A stretch of 64,000 bases of DNA, taken from contig CP030868.2 of assembly GCA_004010835.2 (NCBI GenBank), positions 1,962,465-2,026,464 on the forward strand. Reading direction: 5' to 3'. Within the stretch, counting starts at the first letter, position 1, and the number at the start of each line of letters is the position of its first letter. Of this stretch, positions 1 to 8,007 are shown one piece after another. The notes under the pieces are model-generated. The model was not told where the DNA came from. It made no database searches and worked only from the letters and a program-made list of their open reading frames with translations. This DNA is from Oenococcus sp. UCMA 16435 (lineage in GTDB: Bacteria; Bacillota; Bacilli; Lactobacillales; Lactobacillaceae). A program made the translations under genes and the position numbers.

Positions 1-32
1 ATATTAAATAACTCAGATCGGAGAACAACAAA

Positions 33-1028
33 ATGAAAATTTTTGCTTATGGGATTCGCTTGGACGAACAGCCTGTCCTTGAACGATGGGGGAAAGAGCA
101 TTCTGAAGTCACGGTTGATTTTACCGATCAATTGTTGACAGACAAGAGTGCTGCAATGGCCAAGGGCTATGATGCAATTAATGTATACCAACAACTGCCA
201 TATTTACGGGCAACTTTTGAAGCTTTATCGAATCAAGATATTCACATTATGGCAATGCGAAATATTGGTATCGACAATCTTGATTTAAAAGCAGCTAAAG
301 AATTTAATTTTAAAATTTCCAATACGCCGGCTTATTCTCCAAATTCGGTTGCTGAACATGCAGCTATCCAAATGGCTCGCTTGTTCAGGCGGACTCCGGA
401 AATGGATACCAAAGTTCAAAATTACGATTTACGTTGGGCACCGACAATTGGAAAAGAAATGCGTCAGCAAACAATTGGTATTATTGGAACCGGTAGAATC
501 GGTCGGGTCTTGATTAAAATTCTTCAAGGCTTTGGATCCAAAGTGATTGCCTATGATTGTTACCGTAATTCGGAAATTGAAAAAGAAGGTCTTTATGTTG
601 ATTCTCTTGACGATTTATATCGTTTGTCCGATGGAATATCACTTCATATTCCGGCTGTCTCGGAAAATTTCCACATGATTAATGATGCCAGCATCGCCAA
701 AATGAAGGACCATGTGATAATTGTCAACGATTCTCGTGGTGAATTGGTTGATACGGATGCTTTGATTAAAGGTCTGGATTCTGGTAAAATTTCTGCTTTT
801 GCGACAGATGTTTATGAAAAAGAAGTTGGAATTTTTAATAAGGATTGGAGCAATAAAACTTTTCCTGATTCCAGATTAAAGAATTTGATCGATCGTCGGA
901 ACGTTTTACTAACCCCACATATGGCTTTTTATACGGAAACAGCTGTTTCTGCCATGATTACTGAATCTCTAAATGCTGACTTGAGCTTTTTAAATAGAAA
1001 ACAGCCGGCAAGTGCTTTGAAATTTTAA
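33..1028 (+). CDS. ldhD: D-lactate dehydrogenase
   Basis: A 331-residue D-2-hydroxyacid dehydrogenase that reduces pyruvate to D-lactate with NADH in the cytoplasm, the main way a fermenting lactic acid bacterium reoxidises NADH. The Rossmann nucleotide loop GTGRIG is at residues 152-157. The three catalytic residues fall at the family's usual numbers: Arg235 in SRGE, Glu264 in YEKE and His296 in TPHMAF. The length is typical. A GGAG Shine-Dalgarno lies about 9 bases before the ATG. The gene appears monocistronic and is followed by a strong hairpin terminator. A related 2-hydroxyisocaproate dehydrogenase is possible, but the match to D-LDH is better. Confidence 0.93.
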   Translation: MKIFAYGIRLDEQPVLERWGKEHSEVTVDFTDQLLTDKSAAMAKGYDAINVYQQLPYLRATFEALSNQDIHIMAMRNIGIDNLDLKAAKEFNFKISNTPAYSPNSVAEHAAIQMARLFRRTPEMDTKVQNYDLRWAPTIGKEMRQQTIGIIGTGRIGRVLIKILQGFGSKVIAYDCYRNSEIEKEGLYVDSLDDLYRLSDGISLHIPAVSENFHMINDASIAKMKDHVIIVNDSRGELVDTDALIKGLDSGKISAFATDVYEKEVGIFNKDWSNKTFPDSRLKNLIDRRNVLLTPHMAFYTETAVSAMITESLNADLSFLNRKQPASALKF

Positions 1029-1029
1029 A

Positions 1030-1069
1030 GAAAAGACTCGAATTGCATTTTCAATTCAGGTCTTTTTTG
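1030..1069 (+). terminator. Rho-independent terminator of ldhD
   Basis: A 15-base stem with a small internal mismatch (AAAAGACTCGAATTG against CAATTCAGGTCTTTT) closes on a CATTTT-type loop and is followed by a T run. It starts right after the ldhD stop codon. Confidence 0.85.
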
Positions 1070-1105
1070 TATATTTATCAAAAATTTGAGAAAGGAATCA
1101 GGAAA

Positions 1106-1588
1106 ATGAAAAATCCAACTCATATTGTAGCGGTCGGTGGTGTCGTTTTAAATGAAAATCAAGAGATCCTGTTGGTTAAAACTTTTTTTAGAGGCTGGGA
1201 AATTCCGGGTGGTCAAGTTGAAAATGGTGAAAATTTAATCGATGCTTTAAAGAGGGAAGTAAAGGAGGAAAGTGGGATTGAAGTAAAGGTCGGCAAATTA
1301 ATCGGAATATATTCAAATATTAAAAGAAGCGATTCAATTGGCAGCAAACAAAATATTGCAACGAAAGTAATTATTGATTTTATTTGTCAAAAAGCAGCTG
1401 GTAAATTATCGATTTCAAGTGAAACTTCTAAAAGCAGCTGGATTTCTAAGAAGAAGGTTCTTGATTTGATTAGTTATCCTATTTATCAAGAACGTTTTAA
1501 AAATTATCTTAATTTTAGCGGTGAAATCAAATATGCGGCTTATTTTAACGAACCGAATTTTTCTGTCCAGTTTCGGCAAACGATTTAA
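1106..1588 (+). CDS. Nudix hydrolase
   Basis: A 160-residue protein of the Nudix superfamily, which hydrolyses nucleoside diphosphates linked to another moiety, often damaged or excess nucleotides. The Nudix box is visible at about residues 35-57: GG then a Glu, REVKEESGI with the RExxEE metal-binding core. The start chosen is ATG 1106, preceded by AAAGGAATCAGG. An in-frame TTG at 1043 would extend the protein but lies inside the ldhD terminator and has no ribosome site. The substrate cannot be told from sequence. The gene converges on the TetR gene, with no clear terminator between them. Confidence 0.85.
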   Translation: MKNPTHIVAVGGVVLNENQEILLVKTFFRGWEIPGGQVENGENLIDALKREVKEESGIEVKVGKLIGIYSNIKRSDSIGSKQNIATKVIIDFICQKAAGKLSISSETSKSSWISKKKVLDLISYPIYQERFKNYLNFSGEIKYAAYFNEPNFSVQFRQTI

Positions 1589-1681
1589 TTTTTCTATGCA
1601 AAAGCACATACATAAAGTATTAATCGATGTTCTGATTAAAATTAAAACTTTGTATTTCTTGGAGCATTTTTAACTGAAAAT

Positions 1682-2413
1682 TTATTCGAGATTATATTTT
1701 TTTAAATCTGCATTATTATAAATTTCTTGAAGGGTCTTTTTTTGCTGCTGGCTATTAAGATCAAGCATGCCGAAGAAAAATAATTCTCGCATTTGAGGAA
1801 TAAGTTCTTTAATGATATCACCGTTAATTTTTGAATAATTTTTTCTTTTTCCTGCGAAATATTGAACCCAGATATCGAAATACATCATTAGAGCTTCATC
1901 AGGCATTCTTTTTGGAACAATTTTTGCCTCGCGTAATTTTGTTATAAAATCGCGCCAAAATTTTCTAACATGATCTTGATAGAAATTATAGACTTCATGA
2001 TCGCCATTTTCTCCAGCGAACTCTCTAATTATGTCATCGTATTTTAGATTAGATTTTTCTATATTTTTATCAGTAAATAAAATTTTCATAATATCACTTG
2101 GTTCGACATGTTCTATTTTTTTTAATTCTTTTTGGCTGTAATCCATTTCTTTTTCAATTTCGTCTTCTAGGAAAACCTTAAAAAGGTCATGTTTACTTGG
2201 AAAATATTTGTATAAGGTTACTTGTGAAACGTTAGCTTGCTTGGCAATTTCAGCTATACTGCTTTTTTTGTAACTTAAAGTTTCAAAATTTTTTTCTGCT
2301 GCTAAAAGAATTTTCTGATACATATTTTTTTTGTTTATTTCTCTTTTACCGATCATTTCACTTTTTATTCCTGTTTCCTTTGCTTTATCGACTAGTATAG
2401 AATTTTTTTTCAT
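1682..2413 (-). CDS. TetR/AcrR family transcriptional regulator
   Basis: A 243-residue one-component regulator. The N-terminal TetR helix-turn-helix lies at about residues 30-75, ending in the family signature VSQVTLYKYFPSKHDLF. The C-terminal two thirds are helical and presumably bind a ligand and dimerise. It is transcribed divergently from an ABC exporter, the usual arrangement for a local repressor of a drug or lipid efflux pump. A long perfect inverted repeat in the intergenic region is the likely operator. The first ATG gives a 30-residue extension before the HTH and has no Shine-Dalgarno, so the internal Met21 (2353) or Met31 may be the true start. The ligand is unknown. Confidence 0.88.
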   Translation of the reverse strand: MKKNSILVDKAKETGIKSEMIGKREINKKNMYQKILLAAEKNFETLSYKKSSIAEIAKQANVSQVTLYKYFPSKHDLFKVFLEDEIEKEMDYSQKELKKIEHVEPSDIMKILFTDKNIEKSNLKYDDIIREFAGENGDHEVYNFYQDHVRKFWRDFITKLREAKIVPKRMPDEALMMYFDIWVQYFAGKRKNYSKINGDIIKELIPQMRELFFFGMLDLNSQQQKKTLQEIYNNADLKKYNLE

Positions 2414-2424
2414 TTTTTTAAGAT

Positions 2425-2459
2425 AAAAATGAAATATTAATTATGATTATTTCATTTTT
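2425..2459. promoter_or_regulatory. Perfect inverted repeat, candidate TetR operator
   Basis: Two perfectly complementary 12-base arms, AAAAATGAAATA and TATTTCATTTTT, are separated by 11 bases, so the arm centres are 23 bp (about two helical turns) apart. The repeat sits between the divergent tetR and ABC genes, upstream of a candidate -35/-10 (TTGATT 2462, CATACT 2485) for the exporter. That the regulator binds here is inferred from position and symmetry. Confidence 0.65.
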
Positions 2460-2507
2460 TATTGATTCCAATCTTTTGTCGGTTCATACTTATTTTTAGA
2501 GGCGAGG

Positions 2508-3419
2508 ATGATGACAAAAATACTGCATATCGAACATTTGCAAAAAAAATTTGGCAATTTCGAAGCTTTAAAAGACATTAGTTTCGATGTGAATTCAGGT
2601 GAGGTTTTTGGCTTCATTGGTCCTAATGGCGCTGGAAAATCTACTACGATCAGAATCATTCTTGGTTTATTAAGAAAAACTTCCGGCAGTGTTGAAGTTT
2701 TTGGTGAAGACGCTTTCAAAAGACCGGTTGAAATTCATCGCAAATTGGTTTATGTGCCGGGTGACATTTATTTGTGGCCTAATTTAACCGGCGGCGAAAC
2801 AATCGATTTATTACTTAAAATGGGTGGTCATCAACATAACAAAAAGACTGATCTTTTAATAGAACGTTTTGAATTGGATATAAGTAAGAAGAATCGTTCT
2901 TATTCGAAAGGAAATCGTCAAAAAGTTGCTTTAATAGCTGCCCTTTCGGCAGATGCAAATTTGTATATCTTTGATGAACCGACCTCGGGTCTTGATCCTT
3001 TACAGGAACTCAATTTCCAAAAATCAGTTTTAGAACTGAAAGAAGACCATAAAGCAGTATTGTTAAGTTCACATATTTTATCCGAAGTTGAGAAAATGGT
3101 CGATCGTTTAGCAATTATTAGAAAGGGTGAGATTATCGAAACTGGGTATTTGAATGATTTACAGCACTTATCCGCTCTTAATATTCGAGCCGAAGTTAAA
3201 TCGCAGATAGGCGATTTTTCAAAAATTAAGGGTGTTGGAAATTTTCGTCAGAATCAGAAAAAAATAGCTTTTTCGGCCAATCGTCAGGATCTTCCATCGA
3301 TTATGGCCCGTTTAAGTGCGCTGTCTCCAAGCGACCTCCAAGTAACGCAACCGACATTAGAAGAATTATTTATGCATTTCTATGATTCAGCTGGGAAGGA
3401 AAATGAAAATGCGAAATAA
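2508..3419 (+). CDS. ABC transporter ATP-binding protein (exporter)
   Basis: A 303-residue ATPase subunit of an ABC-2 type exporter. Walker A GPNGAGKS is at residues 38-45, the signature is degenerate (YSKGNRQK), and Walker B is LYIFDEPTSGLDP, followed by an H-loop in LLSSHIL. The C-terminal extension beyond the nucleotide domain resembles those of drug and polyketide exporters. The gene overlaps the following permease gene by 17 bases, so the two are translationally coupled and form one pump. AGAGG upstream fits either ATG 2508 or ATG 2511. Expression is probably controlled by the divergent TetR protein. The substrate is unknown. Confidence 0.9.
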   Translation: MMTKILHIEHLQKKFGNFEALKDISFDVNSGEVFGFIGPNGAGKSTTIRIILGLLRKTSGSVEVFGEDAFKRPVEIHRKLVYVPGDIYLWPNLTGGETIDLLLKMGGHQHNKKTDLLIERFELDISKKNRSYSKGNRQKVALIAALSADANLYIFDEPTSGLDPLQELNFQKSVLELKEDHKAVLLSSHILSEVEKMVDRLAIIRKGEIIETGYLNDLQHLSALNIRAEVKSQIGDFSKIKGVGNFRQNQKKIAFSANRQDLPSIMARLSALSPSDLQVTQPTLEELFMHFYDSAGKENENAK

Positions 3420-5019
3420 TTTTGCTCAAACGGGCCGCCTTGTTACTGTGAGCTTAAGACGTGATTGGCTTATTTTATTAATTTGGATGGCATCGATACT
3501 TGGGATATCACTTGTAGCGGCCTTTAAATTTGATGATTTATACGGCAGTAATGCCTCAATTAAAACCATTTTGAAAACTTTAAAACAACCGGCAATGATT
3601 TCATTGTTTGGAAAAACACCGAATTTAGCTAGTTTTCAAACCGGTGATTTATTCATTTCCGAAATGTTGGTTTTTACCGGAATTTTTATTTCGATTGCGG
3701 ATATTATGTTGGCAGTAAGAACGACCAGGACCCAAGAGGATAAGGGCGTTATCGAGATAATTCGAGGCACAGCTGTTGGACGTTTAAGCCCGTTTTTATC
3801 AGCTTTTATAGAAATTCTGATTTTCAATTTGCTATTGACGATACTGTTGGCAATTGGTCTGCAGGCTTGTGGATTATACGGTATGACATCAATGATGTGC
3901 TGGCTATTTGCTATAGAAACAAATTTGCTTGCTTTGGTTTTTGCTGCATTGGCTTTTTTGATGGCACAGATTTTTGATAATTCTCGCGATGCTAGCGCTG
4001 CCAGTTTTTTGTTTTTTGGCATTGCTTATCTTGTTCGGATGATTACCGATATTTCCAGCCCAAGGTTGACTTGGTTGAGCCCAATTGGATGGGTTGAACT
4101 TGGGAAAATTGGTTACGGCAACGATTTAAAGGTAATCTGGCTAATGTTTTTATCGACACTGATTTTGTTGATTTTGACTATTGGTTTTGCTTTGAAACGA
4201 GATATTAATTCGGGATTGCTTCATATTCGAAGTGGCCGTAAAAACGCTAGTCTATTATTACGAGGCCCGATTAGTTTGGGAATTCGTCTCGAACGTAATT
4301 TAGGAATTATTTGGATCATTGCAATTGCTTCACTTGGCATAATGTATGCTTCGATTTTTTCGGATATTTCTGATATTTTAAAAAGTAATCCGAGTGTGGC
4401 CCAAGTTCTCGGGACTAATCAACTTTCGCGACTCGGCAATAAGATTGTTTTACAGTTTATTTCGATGATTTCTATTTTTATGATTGTTTTATCAACTGTT
4501 GCAGGATTACAAATGATTTTTCGTTTGAAAAAAGATATTGACAGCGGTTTGGAGGAAATGATTGCTTCAAAACCGATTTCTCGAGTCAGACTTTTAACAA
4601 GTTACTTATTACCGGCGATCATTGTAACTATTTGTGCCTTTGGATCAAGCATTTATTCAATGATGCTGCTGGGAAATTTGGAATTAAAAGTTCCAATTGA
4701 ATCAATTAAATTTAATACTTTATTTTTTGGAACTTTACCATCAGCGATGCTTTTCCTTTCTTTAGCAGTTTTTCTTATTAGCTGTTTCCCAAAAATTTAT
4801 TCAATTTTATATGTATACGCAGGTTTATCGTTTTTTGTTCTTTATTTTAAAAATATGTTGAAATTACCTATTTGGGTCACAAAACTAACACCTTTTGGTT
4901 GGATTAACGATCTCCCGCTTAAGGATATTAACTGGAAGATCTGGTATTTTGAAGTTCTACTTATTTTGATTTTTACTTTTATTGGTTATTTTGAATTCCA
5001 GAGAAGAGATCTTTCTTGA
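3403..5019 (+). CDS. ABC-2 type permease, polyketide-exporter-like
   Basis: A membrane permease of about 538 residues with roughly twelve hydrophobic segments in two halves. This is the layout of the fused ABC-2 permeases in the putative antibiotic/polyketide exporter family (COG3559-like). ATG 3403 is chosen because GGAAGG lies just upstream; ATG 3382 has no ribosome site. The start lies inside the end of the ATPase gene, giving coupled translation. With the TetR regulator and ATPase it makes a three-gene efflux module, probably for an amphiphilic toxic compound. No terminator is obvious after the stop, and a new promoter precedes the next gene. Confidence 0.85.
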   Translation: MKMRNNFAQTGRLVTVSLRRDWLILLIWMASILGISLVAAFKFDDLYGSNASIKTILKTLKQPAMISLFGKTPNLASFQTGDLFISEMLVFTGIFISIADIMLAVRTTRTQEDKGVIEIIRGTAVGRLSPFLSAFIEILIFNLLLTILLAIGLQACGLYGMTSMMCWLFAIETNLLALVFAALAFLMAQIFDNSRDASAASFLFFGIAYLVRMITDISSPRLTWLSPIGWVELGKIGYGNDLKVIWLMFLSTLILLILTIGFALKRDINSGLLHIRSGRKNASLLLRGPISLGIRLERNLGIIWIIAIASLGIMYASIFSDISDILKSNPSVAQVLGTNQLSRLGNKIVLQFISMISIFMIVLSTVAGLQMIFRLKKDIDSGLEEMIASKPISRVRLLTSYLLPAIIVTICAFGSSIYSMMLLGNLELKVPIESIKFNTLFFGTLPSAMLFLSLAVFLISCFPKIYSILYVYAGLSFFVLYFKNMLKLPIWVTKLTPFGWINDLPLKDINWKIWYFEVLLILIFTFIGYFEFQRRDLS

Positions 5020-5028
5020 ATAAAATAG

Positions 5029-5055
5029 TTGCTGTTTGATATGAAATATTATAAT
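5029..5055 (+). promoter_or_regulatory. Candidate promoter of the DUF308 gene
   Basis: A consensus -10 TATAAT (5050-5055) is preceded by TTGCTG with a short 15-base spacing. It precedes the strong GGAAGGGGG ribosome site of the DUF308 gene and suggests that gene is not only read through from the ABC operon. Confidence 0.45.
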
Positions 5056-5092
5056 AAAGAGAAAGCCCGCTGGAAGGGGGATAACTTTTATT

Positions 5093-5614
5093 ATGGTTAA
5101 TTCAAAAAAAGGTTTCGATCCATTTTCCTTCGTTATAGGAATTTTATTCATCGTTGTTTCTTTTATCGTTTTAAGGAATCCTTTGCCAACTTTTGCGGCC
5201 GTTATTACAGTTGCTGGAATTGCCACGATTCTTTTCGGTCTTTATAAACTTTTTATTTATCGAAGACTCTATAAAGTAGCAGGTGTTTCTTCTTTCTTTT
5301 TAATCATTAATGGAGTTTTGGATTTTGTTTTCGGAGTTTTAATGTTATTTGATTTCACTTTTGGCAGTCTGTTTTTAACGATTAACTTCGCTTTGTTTTT
5401 CATTACGGATTCTCTTTTTGAACTTTGGGAATCGAGATTCATTCATGCCAGTAACAGCAATTATTATTGGCTAATAATTGTTTTTGCTGTTCTTGGTTTA
5501 CTGATTGGAATTATTTTACTTTTTCGACCAGCTTTTGCGGCAATTTCCTTAGTATGGATGATTGCTGTTTATTTCATGATTTACGGTATTGGATCAATAA
5601 TACGTTCTTTTTAG
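5093..5614 (+). CDS. DUF308/HdeD-like membrane protein
   Basis: A 173-residue integral membrane protein with about six hydrophobic segments arranged as repeated pairs, as in the DUF308/HdeD family. In enterobacteria HdeD is linked to acid resistance; in lactic acid bacteria the function is unknown. The ribosome site GGAAGGGGG is one of the strongest in the window, spaced about 13 bases from ATG 5093. It stands 51 bases before cfa, a membrane-lipid stress gene, so a role in envelope or acid stress is plausible but inferred only from context. Confidence 0.75.
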   Translation: MVNSKKGFDPFSFVIGILFIVVSFIVLRNPLPTFAAVITVAGIATILFGLYKLFIYRRLYKVAGVSSFFLIINGVLDFVFGVLMLFDFTFGSLFLTINFALFFITDSLFELWESRFIHASNSNYYWLIIVFAVLGLLIGIILLFRPAFAAISLVWMIAVYFMIYGIGSIIRSF

Positions 5615-5665
5615 GTCTTGACAGCTAGTGTTACGATAAAAAGGATGGGAAAGTGAAGTGATGAG

Positions 5666-6853
5666 ATGTTAGAGAAAACCATTTATCGCCGACTACTTAG
5701 TCGAGCATTTGATATTCCAGTTACTGTTACTTACTGGGATGGTAAGACCGAAGCTTATGGAACCGGTAAACCAAAAATTGGGATTGAAATTAAAAAAGAA
5801 ATTACAATTAAAAATTTAACAAGTCAACCAACTCTAACGCTTGGGGAAGCTTATATGCGAGGAGACATTGAGATTAACGGCAGTATTCAAGAACTTGTTG
5901 CTTCTGCTTATCGCAATGCTGGCAGCTTTTTGACTGATAAAAAATTCATCAAATTTTTGCCAAAAATGTCTCATTCCGAAGAAGCTGATAAGAAAGATAT
6001 TCAAAGCCACTATGATATAGGGAATGATTTTTATCGTCTATGGCTTGATAAAACGATGACTTATTCCTGTGCTTATTTTGAGCATCCTGACGATTCTCTG
6101 GAAACTGCACAGATGAATAAAGTTCGTCATATTCTTTATAAATTGCATCCAGCTGTTGGTGGCCGTCTGTTAGATATTGGCAGCGGCTGGGGCACGTTAA
6201 TTATCACGGCAGCTAAGGAATTTCATTTGAAAACTGTCGGTATCACACTTAGCGAAGAACAATACGAGTATACGAAGAAACGAATTCAAGATAACAATCT
6301 TGAAGAACAGGTTGAGGTTCGTTTAACCGATTATCGCGATCTTAAAGACGAACAATTCGATTACATAACTTCAGTTGGCATGTTTGAACATGTCGGCAAA
6401 GAAAATCTTGGTCTTTACTTTAAAAAAATTAAGGATTTATTGATACCGAATGGCAGAGCTTTGATTCATGGTATTACTGGACAACATCAAGGGATTGGTG
6501 TAGATCCTTTCTTGAATAAATATATTTTTCCGGGTGGATATATTCCGAACATGGCTGAGAATCTTGTTCATATTATGAATGCTGGTTTGCAACTGAATGA
6601 TTTGGAACCGTTACGACGTCACTATCAAGCCACTTTGGAACACTGGTATCATAATTATCACAAAGTTTTTGATCAAACCGTGAAACGTTACGGAAAAGAT
6701 TTTGCTCGCATGTGGGATCTTTATTTACAGGGTGCTGCAGCCTCGTTTGAAGCCGGCAATATTGATGTAATGCAGTTTTTAATAACTAATGGACCTAGTG
6801 GAATCAAAATGCCCATGACTCGCAATTATATTTATGAGCATGAGTTAAATTAA
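5666..6853 (+). CDS. cfa: Cyclopropane-fatty-acyl-phospholipid synthase
   Basis: A 395-residue SAM-dependent methyltransferase that adds a methylene bridge across the double bond of unsaturated acyl chains in membrane phospholipids. The product stiffens the membrane under acid, ethanol and stationary-phase stress. The N-terminal lipid-binding region is followed by the Rossmann methyltransferase domain, with the SAM motif DIGSGWG at residues 170-176. A central SHYDIGNDFYRLWLD segment is characteristic of CFA synthases. No perfect Shine-Dalgarno is seen (GTGAAGTGATGAG precedes the ATG), and ATG 5661 just upstream is out of frame. A hairpin terminator follows. Confidence 0.93.
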   Translation: MLEKTIYRRLLSRAFDIPVTVTYWDGKTEAYGTGKPKIGIEIKKEITIKNLTSQPTLTLGEAYMRGDIEINGSIQELVASAYRNAGSFLTDKKFIKFLPKMSHSEEADKKDIQSHYDIGNDFYRLWLDKTMTYSCAYFEHPDDSLETAQMNKVRHILYKLHPAVGGRLLDIGSGWGTLIITAAKEFHLKTVGITLSEEQYEYTKKRIQDNNLEEQVEVRLTDYRDLKDEQFDYITSVGMFEHVGKENLGLYFKKIKDLLIPNGRALIHGITGQHQGIGVDPFLNKYIFPGGYIPNMAENLVHIMNAGLQLNDLEPLRRHYQATLEHWYHNYHKVFDQTVKRYGKDFARMWDLYLQGAAASFEAGNIDVMQFLITNGPSGIKMPMTRNYIYEHELN

Positions 6854-6872
6854 AATTTTTTAATTACTAAAT

Positions 6873-6899
6873 AAAAAAAGCTTGGAAACAGGCTTTTTT
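6873..6899 (+). terminator. Terminator of cfa
   Basis: AAAAAAGCTTG pairs with CAGGCTTTTTT (one G-T pair) around a GAAA loop, giving a classic intrinsic terminator after cfa. The A and T runs on both sides mean it could also work for the opposing LysR gene. Confidence 0.85.
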
Positions 6900-6978
6900 A
6901 ATTTATGCAAAATAATCAGAAAAATATTTTTTTGGATTTGGAAAACACATTTTCTAAATTTTCTTTTAATTCAATATT

Positions 6979-7893
6979 TTAAAAATTAGCTTTGATGGAT
7001 TTTGATGTGTATTTTTTCATATATTCGATAAATTTTTCAAGTGCAGGTTTATGCTGATTCTCTTTTGGACAGACTAATTCCAAATCGCTGAAGACTGGTT
7101 TATCCAGAGAACACATAACCAGCTGTTTATTCATAAAAGGCATTGCCGACTTTTTGAATAAAAAAGTTATTTGATCGGAATTTTTAACCATTCCCATAAT
7201 TGTTTCGATGTGAGTTGTTTTAAAACTTACGTTTAAAGTAATACCTGCATCGTTATATATTTCAACCATCTTTTCATGAACTCCAGAACCGCATTCAAGT
7301 GAAATAACTTGATAGTTTGCCAAATCACCAACATTGATTTTTTTTTCGCTATTCAAGGAATTATCGGCAGGCAAAATTACTTTTAGTTCATCGCGATCGA
7401 GGGTATAGGAATTAAAATGATTATTATTGATCGTCGTTGTTTGAATATCGCGAATTATTCCGGCATCAATTTCGCCTGCTTTGAGCAACATTAACAGGTC
7501 ACTGCCTTCGAGTTCGTTTAATTGAATATCAACCTGCGGATAATCCTGTTCGAAAATGTTTATGATTTTTGTCAATCCATATTGCGACATTACTGGAACG
7601 CTGCCGATTTGCAGATTTCCTCTTTTTAGTTCGCGATAAGCATCAAGCTCTTGTTCAAGTTCGTCATAACTTGCGACAATACTTTTTGCATAGCGATAAA
7701 ATATTTTTCCACTTTCAGTTATAAGAATCTGACGTCTATTTTCAGTGCTGATAAGTTCACTGCCAACTTCTTGTTGAATAGCCTGCAAACGTTTTGACAG
7801 GGCCGATTGAGTCATTGAGAGTTCGACGGCAGCAGTTGAAAAACTGTGTAACCGACAAACCAGCATGAACGATTTTAAGTCATCAATTGTCAT
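6979..7893 (-). CDS. LysR family transcriptional regulator of the decarboxylase operon
   Basis: A 304-residue LysR-type regulator. The winged HTH covers residues 1-60 (FSTAAVELSMTQSALSKR is the recognition region), followed by a linker helix and a periplasmic-binding-like effector domain from about residue 90. It is divergent from a ubiD-ubiX-lpdD-transporter operon, as usual for LysR activators of adjacent catabolic genes. In Lactobacillus plantarum a LysR regulator is likewise linked to gallate decarboxylase genes. An aromatic acid such as gallate or protocatechuate is the likely co-inducer, by inference. Its ribosome site is GGAG, 9 bases before the ATG. Confidence 0.9.
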   Translation of the reverse strand: MTIDDLKSFMLVCRLHSFSTAAVELSMTQSALSKRLQAIQQEVGSELISTENRRQILITESGKIFYRYAKSIVASYDELEQELDAYRELKRGNLQIGSVPVMSQYGLTKIINIFEQDYPQVDIQLNELEGSDLLMLLKAGEIDAGIIRDIQTTTINNNHFNSYTLDRDELKVILPADNSLNSEKKINVGDLANYQVISLECGSGVHEKMVEIYNDAGITLNVSFKTTHIETIMGMVKNSDQITFLFKKSAMPFMNKQLVMCSLDKPVFSDLELVCPKENQHKPALEKFIEYMKKYTSKSIKANF

Positions 7894-7918
7894 CGTTTAT
7901 CTCCGGTATTATTCTATC

Positions 7919-7974
7919 TGATCATAATATTAGTCGAAAGCGGATTTGATCACAACTTCACGATTTTCTATGAT
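7919..7974 (+). promoter_or_regulatory. Promoter and candidate LysR sites before ubiD
   Basis: The -35 TTGATC (7946-7951) and -10 TATGAT (7969-7974) are 17 bases apart and face the decarboxylase operon. Two TGATCA palindromes (7919-7924 and 7947-7952) lie 28 bp apart, the second overlapping the -35. They are candidate regulator contact points, but no textbook T-N11-A LysR box stands out. Confidence 0.55.
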
Positions 7975-8007
7975 TGAAAATGTAAGCGATATCAGGAGGC
8001 TTATAAT

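Noticed and set aside
1043..1105. Upstream extension of the Nudix gene from a TTG
   Set aside because: The extension lies inside the ldhD terminator; AAAGGAATCAGG marks ATG 1106.
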